Shown one piece after another: positions 1-5,042 of a stretch of 6,044 bases of DNA. The position numbers and the translations under genes were made by a program. Positions within the stretch are counted from its first letter, which is position 1, and every line of letters starts with the position of its first letter. The notes under the pieces were generated by a model. The model saw only the letters and a program-made list of their open reading frames with translations, ran no database searches and had not been told where the DNA came from. Location of the stretch: the NCBI GenBank assembly GCA_030040175.1, contig JASHUF010000177.1, forward strand, positions 1-6,044, in the 5' to 3' direction. Source of the DNA: Acidobacteriaceae bacterium (GTDB lineage Bacteria; Acidobacteriota; Terriglobia; Terriglobales; Acidobacteriaceae).

Positions 1-244
1 TGGGCCCGCAGTTGGGGCACACCAGCGCCACGTTCGATACGCTGATGGGCGACTCCTGCTCGGCAATGCCGCCGCGGGTCCGTTGCCCGGTCTTGCCGGA
101 AACCGTCTTCTTCACCACGCGCACGTGCTCCACCAGGATCTTTCCCTTTTCGGGAAACACGCGCAGCACGCGCTGCGTCTTGCCGCGGTCAGAGCCCGTG
201 AGTACCTTCACCGTATCGTTGCGATGAATATCCAGACTTTGCAT
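1..244 (-). CDS. rplX: 50S ribosomal protein L24 (C-terminus cut by window edge)
   Basis: L24 is a 23S rRNA-binding protein that starts large-subunit assembly and sits near the polypeptide exit. The visible 81 residues begin MQSLDIHRNDTVKV, and NDTVKVLTGSDRGK is the KOW motif that defines the family. VRVVKKTVSGKTGQ and GGIAEQESPISVSNVALVCP follow, all typical of L24. The last visible residues contain a CPNC pair, common in bacterial L24 of this length class. The gene runs off the low-coordinate edge, so the last part of the protein is missing. Two in-frame ATG codons stand side by side at 245-247 and 242-244. The Shine-Dalgarno GGGAG at 250-254 is only 2 nt from the first and 5 nt from the second, so I chose the second; the alternative adds one Met. 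It follows rplN as in the canonical spc operon, separated by heptad hairpin A. Confidence 0.96.
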   Translation of the reverse strand, partial: MQSLDIHRNDTVKVLTGSDRGKTQRVLRVFPEKGKILVEHVRVVKKTVSGKTGQRTRGGIAEQESPISVSNVALVCPNCGP

Positions 245-264
245 CATCTCTCCCACAACAGCCA

Positions 265-377
265 CTAGCTTCTAGCTGCTAGCTCCTCGCTCCTAGCTTC
301 ATCTCGCCGCATCGCCATCACCACTTCACTCCCGCCGAGAAAAAGCTGGAAGCTAGAGGCTGGGAGCTAGAAGCTGC
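265..377. repeat. Heptad inverted-repeat element A (rplN-rplX spacer)
   Basis: The left arm (265-300) holds five in-phase 7-mers: TAGCTTC, TAGCTGC, TAGCTCC, TCGCTCC, TAGCTTC. The right arm (343-377) holds five units of the opposite strand: AAGCTGG, AAGCTAG, AGGCTGG, GAGCTAG, AAGCTGC. My hand alignment of the arms gives 26 of 35 matched positions, and some of the differences would be G-U pairs in RNA. The centre, about 42 nt, is unrelated sequence. In mRNA sense the 5' arm begins 2 nt after the rplN TGA and the 3' arm ends about 20 nt before the rplX start, upstream of its Shine-Dalgarno. There is no U-tract, so it does not look like a rho-independent terminator. Confidence 0.9.
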
Positions 378-379
378 CT

Positions 380-751
380 TCACACCACTTCCGGCGCCAA
401 GGACACAATCTTCAAAAACTTCTTCTCGCGCAGCTCGCGGGCCACCGGCCCAAAGACGCGCGTGCCCACGGGCTCATGATCGTCGCCGATGACCACGGCC
501 GCATTCTCGTCAAAGCGGATGTAGGTACCGTCGCGCCGCCGGTGCTCCTTGCGCGTGCGCACGATGACGGCCTTGACCACCTTGCCCTTTTTGACCGTTC
601 CGTCCGGCGAAGCTTCCTTCACCGCTGCCGTCACCACGTCGCCCAGGCCGGCCTTGAGGCCCAGCCCGCCGCCCAGCGGCAAAATCACCTGCAGCTTGCG
701 CGCGCCGGAGTTGTCGGCCACCGCCAGCATGGTTCTCATCTGCACAGCCAT
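380..751 (-). CDS. rplN: 50S ribosomal protein L14
   Basis: L14 binds 23S rRNA on the intersubunit face, contacts L19, forms a bridge to 16S rRNA, and is the docking site of the silencing factor RsfS. The product has 123 residues against the usual 122. The N-terminal VADNSGARK (11-19) is the family hallmark. The stretch [20 protein letters not shown] (61-80), continuing to DENAAVVI, fits the L14 signature with [10 protein letters not shown] at its core. The end, [20 protein letters not shown] (96-115), is also conserved. The start is supported by GGAG 8 nt upstream. The N-terminal [10 protein letters not shown] differs slightly from the common MIQ-type start, but a later start would remove part of the first strand. 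The gene ends with TGA, 2 nt before the 5' arm of element A. Confidence 0.98.
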   Translation of the reverse strand: MAVQMRTMLAVADNSGARKLQVILPLGGGLGLKAGLGDVVTAAVKEASPDGTVKKGKVVKAVIVRTRKEHRRRDGTYIRFDENAAVVIGDDHEPVGTRVFGPVARELREKKFLKIVSLAPEVV

Positions 752-769
752 GGTTGCTTCTCCAAAAAA

Positions 770-851
770 CAGCTACTAGCTTCTAGCTACTAGCTTCATC
801 CCGCTCCAGCACAAACAAGCTGGAAGCTAGGAGCTAACAGCTAGAAGCTGC
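770..851. repeat. Heptad inverted-repeat element B (rpsQ-rplN spacer)
   Basis: This is the most compact copy. The left arm (770-797) has four units: CAGCTAC, TAGCTTC, TAGCTAC, TAGCTTC. The right arm (817-851) has five: AAGCTGG, AAGCTAG, GAGCTAA, CAGCTAG, AAGCTGC. The centre is only 19 nt. Over the four outermost unit pairs I count 24 of 28 matching positions, so a stable mRNA hairpin is plausible. The 5' arm starts 4 nt after the rpsQ stop codon. The 3' arm ends 18 nt before the rplN ATG, leaving that gene's GGAG just outside the stem. Confidence 0.9.
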
Positions 852-855
852 TTTA

Positions 856-1176
856 TCAGCTCACCGGCTCGTGCGCCGTGTCCTCAATCTGCGCCAGCGT
901 CGAGCGCCGGACGATTTCTTCCAAAGACCACCGCTTCAGCTTGCTCAGCGGCCGCGTCTCGCGGATGCGCACCATGTCGCCCAGCCGCGCCGAACTCTGC
1001 TCGTCGTGCGCATAGAACTTCTTGGTCTGGCGCACGATGCGCTTGTACTTGGGGTGCGCCTTGCGCATCTCCACGGCGACGACAATGGTCTTCTGCATCT
1101 TGGTCGAGACCACCTGGCCCACCTTCTCGTTGCGCCGGCTCGCCGGCGCCTGCCCCTGTTCCTGGGTCGCCGTCAT
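856..1176 (-). CDS. rpsQ: 30S ribosomal protein S17
   Basis: S17 is a primary 16S rRNA-binding protein of the 30S body with an OB-like fold. The core spans about residues 16-90: [20 protein letters not shown] (19-38), [19 protein letters not shown] (41-59), [19 protein letters not shown] (65-83), all highly conserved. At 106 residues it exceeds the usual 80-90. The excess is about 15 polar residues before the core ([15 protein letters not shown]) and about 15 after it, ending HEPVS. The ATG follows the rpmC TAA with no intervening base (TAAATG), and its Shine-Dalgarno GGGAG (1185-1189) lies inside the end of rpmC, 8 nt upstream. This implies translational coupling, and it is one of only two junctions here with no spacer. 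Confidence 0.97.
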   Translation of the reverse strand: MTATQEQGQAPASRRNEKVGQVVSTKMQKTIVVAVEMRKAHPKYKRIVRQTKKFYAHDEQSSARLGDMVRIRETRPLSKLKRWSLEEIVRRSTLAQIEDTAHEPVS

Positions 1177-1449
1177 TTAGCGCGCTCCCTTCTTGGCTTC
1201 AGCCGCTTTGGTTTCCGCTGCGGCGGCCGCGGCGGCCGCCTCTTTCTGCTCGCCGTGAATCTCCAGCTCCCGCTCGCGGGTGACCGTCTTGATGCGCGCA
1301 ATCTCCTTGCGCAGCTCGCGGATCTTCTTCATGCCGTCGTTCTGGCCCAGCGACACCTGAAAGCGCAGCCGGAACAACTGCTCCGCCGCCGTCTTCTCCT
1401 GGTGCCTGAGCTCGGCATCGGTCAAATTGCGAATCTTCTCGAGTTCCAT
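1177..1449 (-). CDS. rpmC: 50S ribosomal protein L29 with Ala-rich C-terminal tail
   Basis: L29 lies beside L23 at the polypeptide exit and helps form the docking area for exit-site factors. The core, residues 1-64, is the usual two-helix coiled coil: MELEKIRNLTDAEL, then LFRLRFQVSLGQ (25-36), then KKIRELRKEIARIKTVTRER (41-60), where the KEIARIKT stretch is the family hallmark. The protein has 90 residues instead of 60-70. The extra C-terminus, about 25 residues, contains eight consecutive alanines (71-78) followed by Ala/Lys/Glu residues, encoded by a GCGGCCGC-rich tract. The start has an AGGA only 2 nt away, too close to be ideal, but a GGAG 10 nt upstream lies in the flanking heptad array. 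The tail may simply be a low-complexity expansion. Confidence 0.96.
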   Translation of the reverse strand: MELEKIRNLTDAELRHQEKTAAEQLFRLRFQVSLGQNDGMKKIRELRKEIARIKTVTRERELEIHGEQKEAAAAAAAAETKAAEAKKGAR

Positions 1450-1456
1450 TTTCCTT

Positions 1457-1561
1457 TAGCTCCTAGCTTCTAGCCTTTAGCTTCTAGCTCATCCTGCTTG
1501 AACCCAGCCCTTCGACTCTGCACAAAAAGCTAGAGGCTAGAAGCTAACAGCGAGAGGCTGC
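1457..1561. repeat. Heptad inverted-repeat element C (rplP-rpmC spacer)
   Basis: The left arm (1457-1491) reads TAGCTCC, TAGCTTC, TAGCCTT, TAGCTTC, TAGCTCA in strict 7-bp phase. The right arm (1527-1561) reads AAGCTAG, AGGCTAG, AAGCTAA, CAGCGAG, AGGCTGC. The 35-nt centre starts with CATCCTGCTT. The 5' arm (mRNA sense) begins 4 nt after the rplP stop. The 3' arm ends only 7 nt before the rpmC ATG, so the ribosome-binding site is part of, or directly abuts, the stem. The seven bases after the last heptad (AAGGAAA in mRNA sense) resemble a decayed sixth unit, compare AAGGCTA inside the array. Confidence 0.9.
1460..1463 (-). promoter_or_regulatory. Possible rpmC Shine-Dalgarno inside a heptad
   Basis: In mRNA sense the last full heptad is GGAGCTA, followed by AAGGAAA and the ATG. 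GGAG stands 10 nt from the start. The only alternative, AGGA at 1452-1455, is 2 nt from the start, which is unusually short. If GGAG is the one used, it would be paired in the element C hairpin. Which of the two 16S rRNA pairs with cannot be decided from the sequence. Confidence 0.5.
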
Positions 1562-1565
1562 CTTT

Positions 1566-2009
1566 CTATTCCTCGACTGCCGGTGCCACCGTCTTCTCCG
1601 CGCCCGGCCGCTGCACAAACTTGGTCTTGAGCGGCAGCTTGTTCGACGCCAGCCGCATCGCCTCTTCGGCAATTTGCGGCGAGACGCCCTCCATCTCGAA
1701 GAGAATCTTGCCTGGCCGCACCACCGCAACCCAGTGGTCCAGCGCGCCCTTGCCCGAGCCCATGCGGACCTCGGCAGGCTTCTTGGTGATGGGCTTGTCG
1801 GGGAACAGGCGCAGCCAGATCTTGCCCCCGCGCTTGACAAAGCGCGTCATGGCGATACGGCTGGCCTCGATCTGCCGGTCGGTAATGTAGCCGCACTCCA
1901 GCACCTTCAGCCCGTACTCGCCGAACGCCAGCGACGAGCCGCGCCACGCCTTGCCGCGCCGCTTGCCCTTCTGCTGCTTCCGGAACTTCACCTTCTTCGG
2001 CATCAACAT
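1566..2009 (-). CDS. rplP: 50S ribosomal protein L16
   Basis: L16 organises the A-site and peptidyl-transferase region of the 50S subunit and is a late assembly protein. The N-terminal [20 protein letters not shown] (1-20) is the classic L16 start. [19 protein letters not shown] (42-60), [20 protein letters not shown] (61-80), [17 protein letters not shown] (81-97) and [11 protein letters not shown] (99-109) follow. Arg82 in VRMGSGKG matches by motif the E. coli Arg81 that is hydroxylated there. At 147 residues it is slightly longer than the usual 136-144, from a short acidic end (APAVEE). The first ATG is preferred over the one two codons later: it has GAGG 8 nt upstream and the family begins ML-P. 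Elements C and D flank it. Confidence 0.98.
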   Translation of the reverse strand: MLMPKKVKFRKQQKGKRRGKAWRGSSLAFGEYGLKVLECGYITDRQIEASRIAMTRFVKRGGKIWLRLFPDKPITKKPAEVRMGSGKGALDHWVAVVRPGKILFEMEGVSPQIAEEAMRLASNKLPLKTKFVQRPGAEKTVAPAVEE

Positions 2010-2026
2010 AACGAAAACCTCAAAAG

Positions 2027-2130
2027 CAGCTACTAGCTTCTAGCTCTTAGCCCCTAGCTTCGACTTCTCCCACTGCAGCTCGCTCTTCCGCGCACCAGCT
2101 AGAAGCTAGAGGCTAGAAGCTAGGAGCTGC
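2027..2130. repeat. Heptad inverted-repeat element D (rpsC-rplP spacer)
   Basis: The left arm (2027-2061) reads CAGCTAC, TAGCTTC, TAGCTCT, TAGCCCC, TAGCTTC. The right arm (2096-2130) reads CAGCTAG, AAGCTAG, AGGCTAG, AAGCTAG, GAGCTGC. Hand alignment gives 27 of 35 matched positions. The 34-nt centre is unrelated to the heptads. In mRNA sense the stem starts 2 nt after the rpsC stop and ends 17 nt before the rplP ATG, whose GAGG lies just outside it. Confidence 0.9.
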
Positions 2131-2132
2131 CC

Positions 2133-2804
2133 TCAAAATACCCCGCTCGACGTCGCCGCTGGCGTCTGCCGGCGCTTCTGCTCGTAGATGTCGCCGCGGT
2201 AGATCCACACCTTCACGCCGATCACCCCATAAGTGGTGTTGGCCTCGGTAAAGCCGTAGTCCACGTCCGCGCGCAGCGTGTGCAGCGGCAAGCGCCCCTG
2301 CAGGTACCACTCCGAGCGCGCAATCTCGTTGCCGTTCAGCCGCCCCGAGACGCGCACCTTGATGCCCTTGCAGCCGAAGCGCAGCGCCGAATCGACGCTT
2401 TTTCTCATCGCCCGGCGGAAACTGACGCGCTTCTCGAGCTGCAGCGCGATATTTTCGCTGACGAGTTGCGCGTCGAGCTCCGGCTTGTTCACCTCGATGA
2501 TGTCGATGAACACGTCGCGGTTGGTGCGCTTGCCCAGCTCCGTCTTGAGCTTCTCGATCTCCGCGCCCTTGCGCCCGATCACAATGCCGGGACGCGCGGT
2601 GCGGATCAAAAAGCGCAGCTTGTTGCCCGGCCGTTCGATTTCAACCGACGAGACGCCCGCGGCCTTGAGCTTCTCACGCAGCTCGGCTTTGAGCTTCACG
2701 TCCTCGACCAGCAGCTTGTCGTACTCGCGCTCAGAAAACCAGCGCGACCGCCACGGCTTGTTGATGCCCAGCCGGAACCCGTAAGGATGGACCTTCTGTC
2801 CCAT
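2133..2804 (-). CDS. rpsC: 30S ribosomal protein S3
   Basis: S3 sits at the mRNA entry of the 30S head and contributes to mRNA helicase activity. The N-terminus [20 protein letters not shown] (1-20) is nearly invariant in bacteria. The KH type-2 domain follows, with [16 protein letters not shown] (72-87) carrying the GRKG loop at 77-80. The C-terminal domain contains [10 protein letters not shown] (128-137), whose basic residues R130, R131 and R134 match by motif the helicase residues R131, R132 and K135 of E. coli S3, and then [20 protein letters not shown] (147-166) and [20 protein letters not shown] (176-195). The length of 223 is within the normal range, with a short unstructured end. GAGG lies 8 nt before the ATG. 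Its upstream spacer is the only long one in the window without heptads. Confidence 0.98.
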   Translation of the reverse strand: MGQKVHPYGFRLGINKPWRSRWFSEREYDKLLVEDVKLKAELREKLKAAGVSSVEIERPGNKLRFLIRTARPGIVIGRKGAEIEKLKTELGKRTNRDVFIDIIEVNKPELDAQLVSENIALQLEKRVSFRRAMRKSVDSALRFGCKGIKVRVSGRLNGNEIARSEWYLQGRLPLHTLRADVDYGFTEANTTYGVIGVKVWIYRGDIYEQKRRQTPAATSSGVF

Positions 2805-2858
2805 GCGTTTTTCCTCAAACTCTCCAGCGCGGCAACCTCAATGCATCGCCGCACCTCA

Positions 2859-2885
2859 AAAACCCTGTCATCCTGAGCGAAGTCG
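2859..2885. repeat. 27-bp direct repeat, copy 1 (CCTGAGCGA family)
   Basis: The repeat runs from AAAACCCTGTCATCC to GAGCGAAGTCG. It matches copy 2 (2900-2926) at 25 of 27 positions; the two differences are T/C and A/G transitions. The core CATCCTGAGCGAAGTCG resembles a dispersed intergenic repeat I recall from Acidobacteriota and other phyla, often continuing into GAAGGACCTG. The family assignment is from memory and unverified. Copy 1 lies nearer to rpsC. Confidence 0.85.
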
Positions 2886-2899
2886 TTTTACGCTCTTCC

Positions 2900-2926
2900 A
2901 AAACCCTGCCATCCTGAGCGAGGTCG
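2900..2926. repeat. 27-bp direct repeat, copy 2 (CCTGAGCGA family)
   Basis: This second copy is separated from copy 1 by 14 nt, giving a 41-bp period. It reads CATCCTGAGCGAGGTCG where copy 1 has GAAGTCG. It is followed by a GC-rich structured stretch and then by GAGTCGAAGGACCTGCATTTT near 2981-3001, which looks like the distal end of the same family interrupted by about 50 nt. Both copies are in the same orientation. Confidence 0.85.
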
Positions 2927-2980
2927 CCGCTCCGGGGTCCCCGGCAAGCGACCTTTGCTCGCTGGGGTGTCGTGGCGACC
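2922..2980. repeat. Inverted repeats in rplV-rpsC spacer
   Basis: GGTCGCC at 2922-2928 is perfectly complementary to GGCGACC at 2974-2980. Nested inside is CCGGGGTCCCCGG at 2932-2944, a 6-bp inverted repeat around one base. Together they could form a branched, GC-rich RNA structure. No T-run follows in the direction of transcription, so it is a poor terminator candidate. Confidence 0.65.
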
Positions 2981-3013
2981 GAGTCGAAGGACCTGCATTT
3001 TCGCCCCGCTCGG

Positions 3014-3592
3014 CTAGCTCTCCTTCTTCTTGCCCGTCTTCTTGGCCGTCTTGTTGGCCGCGCCCTTCTTCGTTTCCTCGCTGTGCGCCGCGGCCTTCTT
3101 CGCGGGCGCCTTCTTGGCCGCCGATTTTTTCGCCGGCTTCGCTGCCTTCGTCTCCGCCGGCTCAACCGCCGGCACCGCCGGCTCCTCGACGCGCGTCACC
3201 AGGCTGGAGCCGTTTGTTGACCCGTTGGTGTGCCGCTCGGCTACGGAGACCACGATGTGCGTGAGCCGGCGCTGATAGCGGTAGGCGCGCCCCATGGGCG
3301 CGGGACGGATGCGCTTCATGCGCGGCCCGTCGTTGGCCAGCGCCTGCTTCACATAGAGGTTGTCCACGTCGAGATCAATGCCCTGCTCGCCGGCCACGTA
3401 CTTGGCGTTGTCCAAGGCCGAGGTCAGCAGCTTGTGAATCACCGGCGCAATTCTTTTCTTGGTGAACGCCGCCGTATTCAGCGCCTCTTCCACGCCCCGC
3501 CCGCGGATCAGGTCCAGCACCAGCCGCGCCTTCTGCGGGCTGACGCGCTGGAACCTTGCCTCGGCCCGGTATTCTTTGGTTTCGACTGCCAT
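3014..3592 (-). CDS. rplV: 50S ribosomal protein L22 with long Lys/Ala-rich C-terminal tail
   Basis: L22 lines the nascent-peptide exit tunnel and helps form the macrolide-sensitive constriction. The core, residues about 1-120, includes RVSPQKARLVLDLIRGRGVE (16-35), LLTSALDNAKYVAGEQGIDL (55-74) and the extended beta-hairpin RMKRIRPAPMGRAYRYQRRL (91-110), then THIVVSVAER. The usual bacterial L22 is 110-120 residues; this one has 192. The extra 70 or so residues start with a Ser/Asn/Gly linker, pass through an acidic Pro/Val segment, and end in AKKAPAKKAAA and TKKGAANKTAKKTGKKKES, a strongly basic low-complexity tail like those of histone-H1-like proteins. It is in frame and uninterrupted. GAGG lies 8 nt before the ATG, touching the edge of element F. 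It ends with TAG, 209 nt before rpsC. Confidence 0.97.
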   Translation of the reverse strand: MAVETKEYRAEARFQRVSPQKARLVLDLIRGRGVEEALNTAAFTKKRIAPVIHKLLTSALDNAKYVAGEQGIDLDVDNLYVKQALANDGPRMKRIRPAPMGRAYRYQRRLTHIVVSVAERHTNGSTNGSSLVTRVEEPAVPAVEPAETKAAKPAKKSAAKKAPAKKAAAHSEETKKGAANKTAKKTGKKKES

Positions 3593-3603
3593 TGCCTTTT
3601 CCT

Positions 3604-3743
3604 CAGCTACTAGCTTCTAGCCTCCAGCTACTAGCTTTCCCTGCCCGACTTTTCTCTCTGCCGGGGCTAAATCTTTGCTCCGCCCCTGCCGCCGAATTCA
3701 CCTCAACAAGGCTAGAAGCTAAAAGCTAGCAGCTAGAAGCTGT
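3604..3743. repeat. Heptad inverted-repeat element F (rpsS-rplV spacer)
   Basis: This is the longest copy. The left arm (3604-3638) reads CAGCTAC, TAGCTTC, TAGCCTC, CAGCTAC, TAGCTTT. The right arm (3709-3743) reads AGGCTAG, AAGCTAA, AAGCTAG, CAGCTAG, AAGCTGT. The 70-nt centre contains a pyrimidine-rich stretch and no recognisable gene. In mRNA sense it starts 5 nt after the rpsS stop and ends 11 nt before the rplV ATG. The rplV GAGG (3601-3604) overlaps its last base. Confidence 0.9.
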
Positions 3744-3748
3744 CTCCC

Positions 3749-4063
3749 TCACCGCGCCGGCGGCGCGGCCGCAGGCTTGGCCGCGGCCTCCGTCGGCGCC
3801 TTCACGCCGCCGGTGTGGCCCTTGAACGTCCGCGTGGGCGCAAACTCGCCCAGCTTATGGCCCACCATGTTCTCGGTCACGTACACGGGCACGAACTTCT
3901 TGCCGTTGTGCACCGCAATGGTGTGCCCCACAAACTCGGGAAAGATGGTCGAGCGACGCGACCAGCTCTTCACAACCTTCTTGTCGTTGGCCCGGTTCAG
4001 CGCCTCGATCTTCACGTTGAGGTGCGCATCCACAAACGGACCCTTCTTCGTCGAACGTCCCAT
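3749..4063 (-). CDS. rpsS: 30S ribosomal protein S19
   Basis: S19 binds 16S rRNA in the 30S head with S13 and forms intersubunit bridges near the A site. [15 protein letters not shown] (1-15) is the standard opening. [20 protein letters not shown] (34-53), [20 protein letters not shown] (55-74) and [11 protein letters not shown] (75-85) complete the conserved domain. The protein has 104 residues against about 92, with a C-terminal Ala/Pro-rich end ([12 protein letters not shown]). The start is unambiguous from homology. Its best Shine-Dalgarno, GGGAG at 4073-4077, lies inside the heptad array of element G. Spacer elements flank it on both sides. Confidence 0.98.
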   Translation of the reverse strand: MGRSTKKGPFVDAHLNVKIEALNRANDKKVVKSWSRRSTIFPEFVGHTIAVHNGKKFVPVYVTENMVGHKLGEFAPTRTFKGHTGGVKAPTEAAAKPAAAPPAR

Positions 4064-4069
4064 AAAAAC

Positions 4070-4194
4070 CAGCTCCCAGCTTCTAGCTTTCAGCTTCTAG
4101 CTCATTCTTGCCCAAGCTAGCCGCTCCGCCATGCCCGAAATCTCCGTTGCCCTACGACCGAGCTAGCAGCTAGAAGCTAGCAGCTAGCAGCTGT
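4070..4194. repeat. Heptad inverted-repeat element G (rplB-rpsS spacer)
   Basis: The left arm (4070-4104) reads CAGCTCC, CAGCTTC, TAGCTTT, CAGCTTC, TAGCTCA. The right arm (4160-4194) reads GAGCTAG, CAGCTAG, AAGCTAG, CAGCTAG, CAGCTGT. Hand alignment gives 28 of 35 matched positions, with two of the differences allowing G-U pairs. The 55-nt centre has one isolated out-of-phase AAGCTAG at 4114-4120. In mRNA sense it starts 4 nt after the rplB stop and ends 6 nt before the rpsS ATG. Confidence 0.9.
4073..4077 (-). promoter_or_regulatory. rpsS Shine-Dalgarno embedded in a heptad
   Basis: In mRNA sense the last heptads of element G read GAAGCTG then GGAGCTG, followed by GTTTTT and the ATG. The only purine-rich ribosome-binding motif before rpsS is this GGGAG, with GGAG 9 nt from the start. 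No other candidate exists between it and the ATG. If the hairpin folds, this site pairs with the first heptad after the rplB stop codon, so initiation at rpsS could depend on ribosomes finishing rplB. The site is seen directly; the coupling is inference. Confidence 0.75.
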
Positions 4195-4198
4195 CCTT

Positions 4199-5023
4199 CT
4201 ACTTCGAGCGCCGCGACACGATGAACGCATCGGTCCGCTTGTTGTTGCGCGTCTTGTAGCCGCGCGTCGGCTGGCCCCACGGCGTCACCGGATGGCGTCC
4301 GCCGGAGGTTTTACCCTCGCCGCCGCCATGCGGATGATCGACGGGGTTCATGGTCACGCCGCGATTGGTGGGCCGGATGCCCAGCCAGCGCGTGCGTCCC
4401 GCCTTGCCGATGGAGATATTTTCGTGGTCGGTATTGCCCACCTGCCCCACCGTGGCCATGCACTCGGCCAGCACCCGGCGCGTTTCGCCGGAGGGGAGCT
4501 TGAGCAGCGCGTACTCGCCTTCTTTGGCCACCAGCTGCGCCTGCGCGCCCGCCGAGCGCGCCATCTGCGCGCCCTTGCCCGGGCGCAGCTCGATGGCGTG
4601 CACCGTGGTGCCCGCGGGAATGTTCTTGAGCGGGAGCGCATTGCCGACAAGAATGTCGGCCTCGGGCCCCGAGGTGACCGTCGCGCCGACTTTGAGCCCC
4701 ACCGGCTGCAGGATGTAGCGCTTCTCGCCGTCGGCGTAGTGCACCAGGGCAATCCGCGCCGAGCGGTTGGGATCGTACTCGATGGTGGCCACCTTGCCCG
4801 GCACGCCGAACTTCTCCCGCTTGAAGTCGATCAGCCGGATCTTCTGCTTGTGTCCGCCGCCGTGATGGCGAATGGTCAGGTCGCCCGCGTTGCGGCGCCC
4901 GCCGGTGCGCTTGCGCGTCACCAGCAGCGGCTTATGCGGCGTCGACGCCGTCAGGTCGTCGTTGGTCAGCGTCGTCTGAAACCGCAGCGTCGAGGTGACC
5001 GGTCGGTATGTCTTGATGCCCAT
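4199..5023 (-). CDS. rplB: 50S ribosomal protein L2
   Basis: L2 is a core 23S rRNA-binding protein needed for subunit association and for an active peptidyl-transferase centre. The length of 274 is standard. [15 protein letters not shown] opens the protein, [20 protein letters not shown] (39-58) is the conserved N-terminal loop, and the OB/SH3-like core includes [20 protein letters not shown] (77-96) and [15 protein letters not shown] (99-113). The C-terminal loop [20 protein letters not shown] (225-244) includes His230, which matches by motif E. coli His229, a residue tied to peptidyl-transferase activity. The end, [20 protein letters not shown], is typical. AAGGA lies 7 nt before the ATG, outside the adjacent repeat. 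Nothing is missing or unusual in the protein. Confidence 0.99.
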   Translation of the reverse strand: MGIKTYRPVTSTLRFQTTLTNDDLTASTPHKPLLVTRKRTGGRRNAGDLTIRHHGGGHKQKIRLIDFKREKFGVPGKVATIEYDPNRSARIALVHYADGEKRYILQPVGLKVGATVTSGPEADILVGNALPLKNIPAGTTVHAIELRPGKGAQMARSAGAQAQLVAKEGEYALLKLPSGETRRVLAECMATVGQVGNTDHENISIGKAGRTRWLGIRPTNRGVTMNPVDHPHGGGEGKTSGGRHPVTPWGQPTRGYKTRNNKRTDAFIVSRRSK

Positions 5024-5042
5024 GGTTTTTTCCTTGATGAAG

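Noticed and set aside
265..377. Heptad elements as rho-independent terminators
   Set aside because: No U-tract follows the stem, centres are long, and seven terminators inside one essential operon would be implausible. Attenuation is not excluded.
871..1473. Long plus-strand open frame of about 200 codons opposite rpsQ and rpmC
   Set aside because: It is antisense to two clear ribosomal protein genes, with Arg/Leu/His-rich composition typical of a GC-rich shadow frame and no recognisable domain.
1537..1947. Two other minus-strand frames overlapping rplP
   Set aside because: Both are alternate frames of the L16 gene, which is complete in its own frame with all conserved blocks.
3011..3020. 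CTAGCTC at the rplV stop as a remnant heptad
   Set aside because: It is a single unit that includes the stop codon, with no in-phase neighbour, so chance is sufficient.
2815..3165. Arg-rich minus-strand frame across the rplV end and spacer
   Set aside because: It is an out-of-frame reading of the Lys/Ala tail of L22 running into repeat sequence. The Arg runs are a frame artefact.
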